Translations under genes and position numbers: made by a program
Assembly: GCF_000739655.1 (NCBI RefSeq)
Contig: NZ_BATR01000147.1
Coordinates: forward strand, 1 to 38,642
Length of the DNA: 38,642 nt
Origin: Verrucomicrobium sp. BvORR106
GTDB lineage: Bacteria; Verrucomicrobiota; Verrucomicrobiia; Verrucomicrobiales; Verrucomicrobiaceae
Direction of reading: 5' to 3'
Notes under the pieces: generated by a model
The model's input: only the letters and a program-made list of their open reading frames with translations
Database searches by the model: none
What the model was told of the DNA's origin: nothing
Shown: positions 31,415 through 38,642 of the stretch, piece by piece
Numbering within the stretch: position 1 is the first letter of the stretch
How the letters are laid out: each line of letters begins with the position of its first letter

Positions 31415-33640
31415 ATGGGAAGATGGGGATTCATCGCGACGGCGCTGTTCTGCTTCACCCTCAACACCCCTGCCGCTGAGGCCACCGAGGCACCTCAAAA
31501 AAACCTGCCTCTCAACTTCGTCAACGACATCGAGCCCATCCTGACAAAAGCAGGATGCAACTCCGGCGGATGTCATGCCAAGGCGGGCACCGGACAGCGA
31601 GGATTCCGCCTCTCCCTGCTCGGCTTCGAGCCCCAGGAAGACTACGAATACATCGTCAAAGAGGGCAAGGGCCGCCGCGTCTTCCCCGCTGCGCCAGAGC
31701 AGAGCCTGCTGGTGCTGAAGGCCGCCAACATTGTCCCTCACGGCGGTGGCAAGAAACTGGACCCCGCTTCGCACGAGTACGCCACGCTCGTCCGCTGGAT
31801 CCGCGAAGGCATGGCCTACGGCCGTCCTGAAGATGCCAAGCTGGCGAGCATCGCCGTGGAGCCTGCCGTCCTGTCCATGAAGGCCAAGACGACGCAGCAG
31901 CTCAAAGTCACCGCCCGATTCACCGATGGCTCGACACGTGACGTCACCTCCCTGTCCCTCTACGAAGCCAATGACAAGAGCATGGCGGAGACGACCGAGG
32001 AAGGACTGGTGACCACACAAGACATCCCTGGCAACGTGGCGGTAATGGTGCGCTACGCCGGGCAGGTCTCCGTCTTCAGCGTGACCATTCCCTTGGGAGC
32101 GCCCGTCGAGGCCCTGCCTCCTGCGAAGAACTTCGTGGATGAGCATGTCTTTGCCAATCTCAAGCGCATCGGCATCCCGCCTTCGCCAGTAGCTGACGAT
32201 GCCACCTTCCTGCGTCGCGTCTCCCTCGACATCGCAGGCCGACTGCCGACGCTGGAAGAGGTCCAGGCGTTCCAAACTTCCCAAGCACCAGACAAGCGGG
32301 ATCAAGCCATCGAGTCGCTCTTGAGCAGTCCGGACTATGCCGACTACTTCGCCAACAAGTGGACGGCCCTCCTCAAGAACAAGCGCGATGACGCGGCCGA
32401 TATTACCGCGAACTTTGCCTTCCACGCCTGGATGCGGGACAGCCTCCTGGCCAACCGTCCCTATGACGACATCGTGCGCCAGATCCTGGCCGCCACCGGC
32501 ACCATCGTCTCCAATCCCCCCGTGGCCTGGTACAAGCGCGTGAAGGAACCCCACCTGCAGCAAGAAGATGTGGCGCAACTCTTCCTGGGCGTGCGCATGC
32601 AGTGTGCGCAGTGCCATCACCATCCCTTTGAGCGATGGAGCCAGCAGGACTACTACAGCCTCTCCGCCTTCTTCAGCCAGGTGGGTCGCAAGCCTACCGC
32701 GATCGCCGGAGAGGACCTCATCTTCCACAAGCGGGGCACGGCCCAGTTGGAGAACAAGAAGAGCCGCACGCCAGTGAAACCTGCCGCGCTGGGTGGACCC
32801 ATCCTGGACATCGCCCCCGATGACGATCCGCGCCTGCAACTTGCCGACTGGATGGGAGCCAAGGACAACCCCTTCTTCGCCACTGCCCTGGTGAACCGCT
32901 ACTGGAAGCACTTCTTCAAGCGTGGGCTCATCGAACCAGAGGATGATATCCGCGATTCCAATCCCGCGACCAATCCGGCGCTGCTCAGCGACCTGGCCAA
33001 GCACTTCGTCGAAAGTGGGTTCGACCTGAAGGAGGTCGTGCGGGTCATCACGCGCAGCCAGACCTACCAGCTCAGTACCATGCCCAATGATCACAATGCG
33101 GTGGACCGGCAGAACTTCTCCCACTTCTATCCCAAGCGGATGCAGGCCGAGGTGTTGCTGGATGCCATCAACCAGGTGACAGGCGCCCAGTCCGACTTCG
33201 CCGACCTTCCGCCCGGCACTCGCGCCATCTCCCTGCCGGACAACAGTTACAACCGCGCCTCCCCCTTCCTGAAAGTCTTCGGCCGTCCTGAAGGGGCCAG
33301 CGTGTGCGAGTGCGAGCGTGTGCAATCCTCCAGCCTGGCCCAGAGCCTGCACCTCATGAACGCCGCGGATGTGAAGGCCAAGCTGGCTGTGGGCAACGGT
33401 CGCGCCGATCGCCTGAGCAAGGCGGAGAAATCTGTGCCCGACCGCATTCGCGAGCTTTATCAGGCCGCCCTCTCCCGCGAGCCCACCGCTGAAGAAATCC
33501 GACTCAGCGAGACCCACCTGCTCAAGCCGCGGCCGGATGCGCAAGACAAGCCGCTCCCTGCCGCCCAAGCCCTCAAACAGGGCTACGAGGACCTCATCTG
33601 GGCGCTCGTGAACACCAAAGAGTTTCTCTACAACCACTAA
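31415..33640 (+). CDS. Secreted DUF1549/DUF1553 (PSCyt2/PSD1) protein with Ig-like domain
   Basis: About 741 aa from the ATG at 31415, which opens a clean signal peptide (MGRWGFIATALFCFTLNTPAAEA); an ATG at 31340 would add 25 polar residues. Domains: an N-terminal cytochrome-like segment FVNDIEPILTKAGCNSGGCH with a CX4CH spacing instead of CXXCH; a bacterial Ig-like domain (LKVTARFTDGSTRDVTSLSL); PSCyt2/DUF1549 (LRRVSLDIAGRLPTLEEV, ending QCAQCHHHPFERW with a true CXXCH); and PSD1/DUF1553 (FFATALVNRYWKHFFKRG, MQAEVLLDAINQVTG, LYQAALSREPTAEEI). The family is abundant in Planctomycetes and Verrucomicrobia; its biochemical role is unproven. First gene of a four-gene operon, 13 bp before the next. 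Confidence 0.92.
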   Translation: MGRWGFIATALFCFTLNTPAAEATEAPQKNLPLNFVNDIEPILTKAGCNSGGCHAKAGTGQRGFRLSLLGFEPQEDYEYIVKEGKGRRVFPAAPEQSLLVLKAANIVPHGGGKKLDPASHEYATLVRWIREGMAYGRPEDAKLASIAVEPAVLSMKAKTTQQLKVTARFTDGSTRDVTSLSLYEANDKSMAETTEEGLVTTQDIPGNVAVMVRYAGQVSVFSVTIPLGAPVEALPPAKNFVDEHVFANLKRIGIPPSPVADDATFLRRVSLDIAGRLPTLEEVQAFQTSQAPDKRDQAIESLLSSPDYADYFANKWTALLKNKRDDAADITANFAFHAWMRDSLLANRPYDDIVRQILAATGTIVSNPPVAWYKRVKEPHLQQEDVAQLFLGVRMQCAQCHHHPFERWSQQDYYSLSAFFSQVGRKPTAIAGEDLIFHKRGTAQLENKKSRTPVKPAALGGPILDIAPDDDPRLQLADWMGAKDNPFFATALVNRYWKHFFKRGLIEPEDDIRDSNPATNPALLSDLAKHFVESGFDLKEVVRVITRSQTYQLSTMPNDHNAVDRQNFSHFYPKRMQAEVLLDAINQVTGAQSDFADLPPGTRAISLPDNSYNRASPFLKVFGRPEGASVCECERVQSSSLAQSLHLMNAADVKAKLAVGNGRADRLSKAEKSVPDRIRELYQAALSREPTAEEIRLSETHLLKPRPDAQDKPLPAAQALKQGYEDLIWALVNTKEFLYNH

Positions 33641-33653
33641 CCGCTCCCCTTTC

Positions 33654-35915
33654 ATGATCAGCAGGCACTTGTCCCTCCCCACTCTGGGCGTCGCGGTTTC
33701 CGTATGGTTCGCAGCGTCTTCACCCTCCCAGGCGCAGCAGGTCACCCTGCCGCTGCCCCGACTGCTCACCCTCATGCCCATGGGTGCCCCCTCCGGCGGG
33801 TCCGTGGAAATCACTCTCACAGGGGAAAACCTGGAGGAAGTCACCGCGCTGCTCTTCTCCACCCCGCAGATCACCGCCCACCCGGTGACGAGCTCAGACG
33901 GCACCTCCGTACCGAGCAAGTTCCTCGTCACCGTGGCCCCGGGTACCCCTGCCGGGGTGCATGATGCTAGAGTCCTCTCCAGACTCGGCATCTCCTCCGT
34001 CCGGGCCTTTGCCGTGAGCAACCTCAAGGAAATAACTCGCACCGCGGCCAACAACACCGTGGAGACGGCCCTGCCGCTGGAACTCGACTCGATCTGCAAC
34101 GCCAGCATGACGAAACGGGCGGTCGATCACTATGCCTTCCAAGCCCGGCAGGGACAAGCCATCGTCGTAGATTGCGCGGCGGCAGGCATCGATTCACGAC
34201 TGACCCCCGTGGTGGTCATCGCCGATGCCCAAGGACGGGATCTGCTGGTGAACCGCACCGGTGGACGCCTGAACTTCACGCCCCCGGCCGACGGCCGCTA
34301 TCTCATCAAGGTGAATGACCTCACTTTCCAGGGCGGTGAACGCTACTTCTACCGGCTCGCCTTGCAGGCAGCCAATGGCAAGACACCCCTGCCCCGCCAA
34401 CCCGAGACACAGAGCGTGAGCGCCATGTCCTGGCCTCCCTCCGGTCTGGCCGCCACACCTGCCAGCCGGGAAACAGAGCCCAACAACCGTGCCCCCGAAA
34501 CCCAGAAGATCACCCTGCCCTGCGATATCGGCGGGAACTTCTACCCCGCCGCAGATGTGGACACCTTTGAGTTTGCGGCCAAGAAAGGCGAAACTTGGTG
34601 GGTGGAGGTGGCCTCCGAGCGCCTCGGCCGCGACACGGATCCCTTCGTCTTGGTGCAGCAGGTGAAGCAGGCGGATGGCAAAGAGACGCTCACCGATGTG
34701 GCGGAGCTCTACGACATCGCCAGCCCGATGAAGCTCTCCTCCAACGGCTACGCCTATGACGGCCCGCCGTACAATGCCGGCTCTCCCGATGTGAACGGGA
34801 AGTTCGAGGTAAAAGAGGACGGCACCTACCGGCTGCAATTGCGGGATCTCTTTGGCGGCACCCGCAGCGATCCGGACAATGAGTACCGGCTTCTGGTCCG
34901 GAAAGCCGCCCCCGACTTCTCCCTGGCCGCCTGGGGTGTGCACATGACTCTGCGCAACGGGGACCGGGCCGCCCTTTCCAAGCCCATGGCCCTGCGCGCG
35001 GGTGAGTCCCGGGTCTTTGAGGTGGTCACCCAGCGTCGCGATGGCTTCGACGGGGAGATCCAGCTCTCCATGGAGGGGCTCCCGGCAGGAGTCACCGCCA
35101 GCGGCCTGAAGATCGGCGCCGGCAAGACCTACGGTCACCTCGTCCTCACCGCCGCCAGCGATGCCACCGATGCCTTCTCCCTGGCCACGATCACGGGCAA
35201 AGCCCTCATCAACGGCCAGGAAACCACCCGCTCCTGCCGCATGGCCACCATGAAATGGCCGGTCAAGGATGCGAAGGGGGAAATCCCCGCGCCTCGTCTC
35301 ATGGCCGATGTGCCTGTCTCAGTGAGCAACTCTGAGCCCGCTCCACTCACCATCGAACCCGCCGACAGCAAGGTGGTGGAGGCCACCGTTGGCACCACGG
35401 TGACGATTCCGCTGAAGATCACCTGGCGCAATGAGTTCACCGGCACCTCTCTCAAGCTCAGGGCCTATGGCGACGGCTTTGCCGGGTTGAAGGAAATAGA
35501 CATCCCCATGAAGGCGGAGACAACCACGCTCACGCTCGACCTCGCCGCGTTGAAGCTCCCGGTGGGAGAGCACGCCCTGGCCCTCTATGGCACCGCCGTG
35601 AGCAAGTACCGCTACAATCCCGCCGCCGTGCCCCTGGCCGAGGCGGAGCAAAAGAAGGCCGAGCTGCTGGCCCAAGCCGCCGCTGAGGAAGCCAAGAAAA
35701 TCGCCGCCACCGATGCCGCCGCTGCCAAAGCTGCCGCGGCCAAGGCCCAACAGGCCGGCACCTTGATGGCTGAGGCCACCAAGAGAATGAAAGCTGTCTC
35801 CACCACTGCGGAACCACGGGACACCGTGGACATCATCGTCTCCGCCCCCATCCGCCTCTCCGTTAAACCCGCCCCCGTGGCAGCCGCTACCGCAGCCGTC
35901 TCCAGCCAGCCTTGA
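33654..35915 (+). CDS. Secreted pre-peptidase-domain-type protein with Ala-rich coiled coil
   Basis: A 753-aa protein with a signal peptide (about residues 1-27, ending SPSQAQ). Early IPT/PPC-like beta-domains show PLPRLLTLMPMGAPSGGSVE and LTGENLEEV. One pre-peptidase C-terminal-like unit is DHYAFQARQGQAIVVDCAA...DGRYLIKVNDL, and another VDTFEFAAKKGETWWVEVASERLG...DGTYRLQLRDLFGG. Later beta-domains follow, then an Ala/Lys/Glu-rich coiled coil (LAEAEQKKAELLAQAAAEEA and on, about 660-720). No protease domain. Proteins of this type accompany DUF1549/DUF1553 proteins in these phyla and may bind or scaffold them at the cell surface (inference). Confidence 0.82.
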   Translation: MISRHLSLPTLGVAVSVWFAASSPSQAQQVTLPLPRLLTLMPMGAPSGGSVEITLTGENLEEVTALLFSTPQITAHPVTSSDGTSVPSKFLVTVAPGTPAGVHDARVLSRLGISSVRAFAVSNLKEITRTAANNTVETALPLELDSICNASMTKRAVDHYAFQARQGQAIVVDCAAAGIDSRLTPVVVIADAQGRDLLVNRTGGRLNFTPPADGRYLIKVNDLTFQGGERYFYRLALQAANGKTPLPRQPETQSVSAMSWPPSGLAATPASRETEPNNRAPETQKITLPCDIGGNFYPAADVDTFEFAAKKGETWWVEVASERLGRDTDPFVLVQQVKQADGKETLTDVAELYDIASPMKLSSNGYAYDGPPYNAGSPDVNGKFEVKEDGTYRLQLRDLFGGTRSDPDNEYRLLVRKAAPDFSLAAWGVHMTLRNGDRAALSKPMALRAGESRVFEVVTQRRDGFDGEIQLSMEGLPAGVTASGLKIGAGKTYGHLVLTAASDATDAFSLATITGKALINGQETTRSCRMATMKWPVKDAKGEIPAPRLMADVPVSVSNSEPAPLTIEPADSKVVEATVGTTVTIPLKITWRNEFTGTSLKLRAYGDGFAGLKEIDIPMKAETTTLTLDLAALKLPVGEHALALYGTAVSKYRYNPAAVPLAEAEQKKAELLAQAAAEEAKKIAATDAAAAKAAAAKAQQAGTLMAEATKRMKAVSTTAEPRDTVDIIVSAPIRLSVKPAPVAAATAAVSSQP

Positions 35916-35941
35916 TCCGGCTGAACTCCGTTGCCGCTTCC

Positions 35942-36973
35942 ATGAAGTCCCCGCAATCCATCATGACGAGACGCCGGCTCCTGCAGGCAGTCACGGCTGG
36001 CTCCATTCTGGGTCCCGTCTGCACGCAGGGCGCCGCCCCTGATGCCGCTGCTCCGTCCGCAACCGGCTCACTGCGCGCCGGATTCGCCATCGATGAGGTC
36101 CGCGTCCGTTTGTACAGCCCCCAGGTGACCCAACCGGTGAAGGTCGTCATGCTGGCCGACACCCATCTGTTTCGCGATGACGAGCGCGGCGCCCCCTTCC
36201 GCGAATACAGCGGCCGCATGGCCAAGGCGTACAACCAGACCCGGCACTTCCGCACCCTCCAGCCCACCCAGCCCGAGGCGTGTTTCGAGGAAACTCTTCA
36301 GACAGCCCAGAAAGAGCATGCCGCCGCCCTGTTCCTGGTGGGAGATATCGTCAGCTTCCCTTCCGAGGCTGCCATTGAGTGGGTCCAGTCCCGGCTCACG
36401 CCTTTGAGCATTCCCTGGCGTTACACCGCGGGCAATCACGACTGGCACTACGAGGGTCTGCCGGGCACCTCGGCAGAGCTCCGCAAGGAATGGAGTGAAA
36501 AGCGCCTGCGCCCCCTGCATCAAGGGCATGATCCGCTCATGTCGGTCCTGGATGTCGGCGGCGTGCGCGTGGTCATGTTGGACAACTCCACCTATGAGAT
36601 CCAGCCGGAGCAATTGGCCTTCTTCAAGGCCCAGGTGGCCACGGGCAAGCCCCTCGTGCTGATGGTGCACATCCCCCTCTACGCACCGGGACGGCCGGTC
36701 GGCTTCGGCTGCGGCCATCCTGCCTGGGGTGCCAAGGTGGACAAGGGCTTCACCATTGAACGTCGCCCTCCCTGGCGGCAGGAGGGGCACACCGCCGTGA
36801 CCCTGGAATTTCACCGCGAAGTCTTCGCCGCCCCCAATCTCTTGGGCGTCTTCGCCGGGCACACGCACAAGGCCACTCTGGACGTCCTCAACGGCATCCC
36901 CCAGGTGGTCGCCGGTGCCAATGCCACGGGGGCCCATCTTGTCATCGAGGTGCTCCCGCCACCGACAGTCTGA
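35942..36973 (+). CDS. Calcineurin-like metallophosphoesterase with Tat-type signal
   Basis: About 343 aa from the ATG at 35942; an ATG at 35963 would begin directly at the signal. MTRRRLLQAVTAGSI is a twin-arginine signal, pointing to export of a folded, metal-loaded enzyme. The metal-binding motifs are all present: LADTHLF (Asp73, His75), VGDIVS (Gly134-Asp135), GNHDWH (164-169), MVHIPLY and GHTHKATLD. The natural substrate is unknown. It starts 26 bp after the preceding gene, so it is in the operon. Codon usage and composition look like its neighbours. Confidence 0.9.
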   Translation: MKSPQSIMTRRRLLQAVTAGSILGPVCTQGAAPDAAAPSATGSLRAGFAIDEVRVRLYSPQVTQPVKVVMLADTHLFRDDERGAPFREYSGRMAKAYNQTRHFRTLQPTQPEACFEETLQTAQKEHAAALFLVGDIVSFPSEAAIEWVQSRLTPLSIPWRYTAGNHDWHYEGLPGTSAELRKEWSEKRLRPLHQGHDPLMSVLDVGGVRVVMLDNSTYEIQPEQLAFFKAQVATGKPLVLMVHIPLYAPGRPVGFGCGHPAWGAKVDKGFTIERRPPWRQEGHTAVTLEFHREVFAAPNLLGVFAGHTHKATLDVLNGIPQVVAGANATGAHLVIEVLPPPTV

Positions 36974-37011
36974 CGTCCCTTTACGTTTTCGTTATTTCCC
37001 TTTTCCATCTC

Positions 37012-38642
37012 GTGAAACTTCCCCTGGCTGCCTTCCCTCTGATTCTGGCCACCGCTGCGCAGGCAGCCGGTGAACCGCTTGAGTTCTACAAGGACGTACA
37101 GCCCTTTCTCAAAGCGAACTGCATCTCCTGCCACAACAAGACCACCACCAAGGCCGGTCTGAACATGGAGACCCCGGACGCCATGAAGGCAGGCGGCGAC
37201 TCCGGTCCCGCCCTGCTTCCCGGAAAGGGGGCAGAGAGCCTGGTGGTCCTGGCCTCACGCCACCAGAATGACATGGAGATGCCCCCGGCCAACAACAAGT
37301 CGGGCGCGGTCAATCTCACCCCTGGCGAAATCGAGCTGCTGAAACTGTGGATCGACCAGGGCGCTCCGATGGCCCAGCAGGAGGTCCGGCAGGTGCAGTG
37401 GCAACCCCTCGCTGCCGGCGTGCACCCCATCTACGCCGTGGCCGTCACCCAAGACGGTCGCTACGCCGCCTGCGGCAGGTCCAACCGGATCTTCATCTAC
37501 GACCTCGCCACGCGGCAGCTGGTGTCCGAGTTGCACGACGCCGCTGCCCCAGAGAAGGCCGCCCACCGCGGCATGGTGCAAACCCTTGCCTTCAGCCCGG
37601 ACGGCACGCGGCTGGCGAGCGGCAGTTTTCGCGAAGCGAAGCTCTGGCAGCTAGCCCCCTCCCCTGCGGCGACTACGACAACGCCGTCCCCCGCCCCCGC
37701 CCCCGCCCCGGTGGACCCCGTGTGGCTGAAGAAGAGCGAGGAAACCATCAAAAGCAAAATCACCTGCAGCATCGCCGCCCCTCAGAGAGCGCTAATCGCC
37801 ACCGCCAGCGCGGACGGTGTGGTCAGGTTATGGGAAACTGGGGCCGCCAAGCCCACCTTGGAGCTGCGCGGCACCTATGCCGATCTCCGGCAAACTGCCA
37901 GCCTGGAGTGGGCCTTGGGGTTGCAAACCCTGGAGCAGGCCTTCCAAAATGCGGAAGTCGCCCGGATCGAAGCCCAGAACAAGGCGCTGGAGGAGTTGCT
38001 GAAGAAGGCCAACGAGACCATCACGGCCATGCAAAAACTCGTCCCCGACAAGCAGAAGGCCGTGAAGCCCACGACCGACGCCAAGGACCTGGCGCAAAAG
38101 GCCGTGGATGAAGCCGCCGCCAAGCTGGCCGCACTTCCCGCTGACAAGCCCGACCCGGCCCTGGTGAAGTCACTCAAGGATGCGCAGGACAAGCTCATCA
38201 CCACCCGCATGACGGAGACCTCCGCACTGGCGGCCGTCTCCGCCGCAGAGAGCAACCTGAAGGACGCGCAGGATGAGGTGAAACGCATCACGGACACCAA
38301 GACCCGGAATGCCGACGCCGTCGCCTCCGCCAAGTCGGCCCTGGCCGCCTCCCAAGCCACCACCGCCAAGGTGACGGGAGAGATGAACGCGCTCAAGAAA
38401 GAAGCCGCCAAACCCTCATCGCCCCCAGTCGCCCTGGCTTTCTCTGCCGACAGCCAGCAGATCGCGGTCGCGCTGGAGGACGGCTCCATTCGTCTCTGGG
38501 CAGTCGCCAGCGGCACCGCACTGGATGCCAGCAGCAAGGAAACAACCACCGCGAGCCTGACGGCCGGTCCCGACGGGACCTTTGTCGTCACCCGTGCCGC
38601 CAATCGTACCACCGGGGCCATTCCAGGCTGGAAATTGACCCA
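37012..38642 (+). CDS. Planctomycete-type cytochrome c / WD40 protein with coiled coil (3' end outside window)
   Basis: The frame starts at GTG 37012 and is open to the right edge (543 codons visible). The signal peptide is VKLPLAAFPLILATAAQAAG. A PSCyt1-type cytochrome domain follows: FYKDVQPFLKANCISCHNKT with CISCH for heme, and MEMPPANN with a possible Met ligand. Then come WD40-type blades (VHPIYAVAVTQDGRYAACGR, VQTLAFSPDGTRLASGSF, ATASADGVVRLWE), a long Ala/Lys/Glu/Asp-rich coiled coil (about 305-465) and another blade (PPVALAFSADSQQIAVALED). The coiled coil splitting the propeller recalls the Ala-rich coil in the 753-aa neighbour. It belongs to the same operon, 38 bp after the phosphoesterase. 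Confidence 0.88.
   Translation, partial: MKLPLAAFPLILATAAQAAGEPLEFYKDVQPFLKANCISCHNKTTTKAGLNMETPDAMKAGGDSGPALLPGKGAESLVVLASRHQNDMEMPPANNKSGAVNLTPGEIELLKLWIDQGAPMAQQEVRQVQWQPLAAGVHPIYAVAVTQDGRYAACGRSNRIFIYDLATRQLVSELHDAAAPEKAAHRGMVQTLAFSPDGTRLASGSFREAKLWQLAPSPAATTTTPSPAPAPAPVDPVWLKKSEETIKSKITCSIAAPQRALIATASADGVVRLWETGAAKPTLELRGTYADLRQTASLEWALGLQTLEQAFQNAEVARIEAQNKALEELLKKANETITAMQKLVPDKQKAVKPTTDAKDLAQKAVDEAAAKLAALPADKPDPALVKSLKDAQDKLITTRMTETSALAAVSAAESNLKDAQDEVKRITDTKTRNADAVASAKSALAASQATTAKVTGEMNALKKEAAKPSSPPVALAFSADSQQIAVALEDGSIRLWAVASGTALDASSKETTTASLTAGPDGTFVVTRAANRTTGAIPGWKLT

Noticed and set aside
31280-34108. 942-codon open frame on the minus strand
   Set aside because: It lies opposite the DUF1549/DUF1553 and PPC genes, whose domains and signal peptides are clear. 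The frame has low-complexity Gly/Leu/Val/His-rich text and no recognisable domain; long antisense frames are common in GC-rich DNA.

Overview
The window reads as a chromosomal segment from a GC-rich member of Verrucomicrobiota, probably Verrucomicrobiales (relatives of Verrucomicrobium, Roseimicrobium or Prosthecobacter). This is inferred from three things. A secreted DUF1549/DUF1553 (PSCyt2/PSD1) protein is followed by a pre-peptidase-type protein, a calcineurin-like phosphoesterase and a cytochrome-c/WD40 protein, a gene set typical of Planctomycetes and Verrucomicrobia. A division and cell-wall (dcw) cluster carries an inserted LysM protein. The gaps are crowded with short structured repeats. 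No rRNA, tRNA, CRISPR array, phage or transposase gene was seen.

Layout. 1-4319: tail of an EamA-type transporter; a tetR-cupin pair transcribed leftward, divergent from an Old Yellow Enzyme gene and two NTF2-like genes, with a perfect inverted repeat over the shared promoter. 4320-7278: an Lrp regulator divergent from azlCD, a tiny lipoprotein, csaA, and a 64-aa protein with a good terminator. 7271-11042: a secreted rhodanese/beta-helix fusion, a DoxX-like protein, and two repeat-rich gaps. 11043-23343 (all minus): rsmH-ftsL-ftsI-murE-murF-mraY-murD-lysM-ftsW-murG, mostly with 4-bp ATGA overlaps; the cluster stops at murG, with no murC, ftsQ, ftsA or ftsZ following and no mraZ before rsmH. 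23513-25973: a small exported protein, then divergent sufS-sufU for Fe-S assembly. 26403-29606: three paralogous membrane-protein genes of unknown function. 29696-30658: a secreted esterase. 30813-30989: a MITE-like element. 31415-end: the DUF1549/PPC/phosphoesterase/cytochrome-WD40 operon, running off the edge.

The most notable signal is at 26403-29606. Each of the three paralogues is preceded, exactly 51 nt before its start position, by four YTCAC boxes at exact 11-bp spacing. The boxes and phase are kept while much of the filler differs. This resembles a tandem-direct-repeat operator of a PhoB/OmpR-class response regulator (Pho-box-like) and suggests a coordinately regulated, locally amplified membrane-protein family. 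The middle copy has ATA exactly where its siblings have ATG. The surrounding gaps hold several families of hairpin repeats whose stems change in a compensating way while their loops stay fixed, as expected of REP-like elements.
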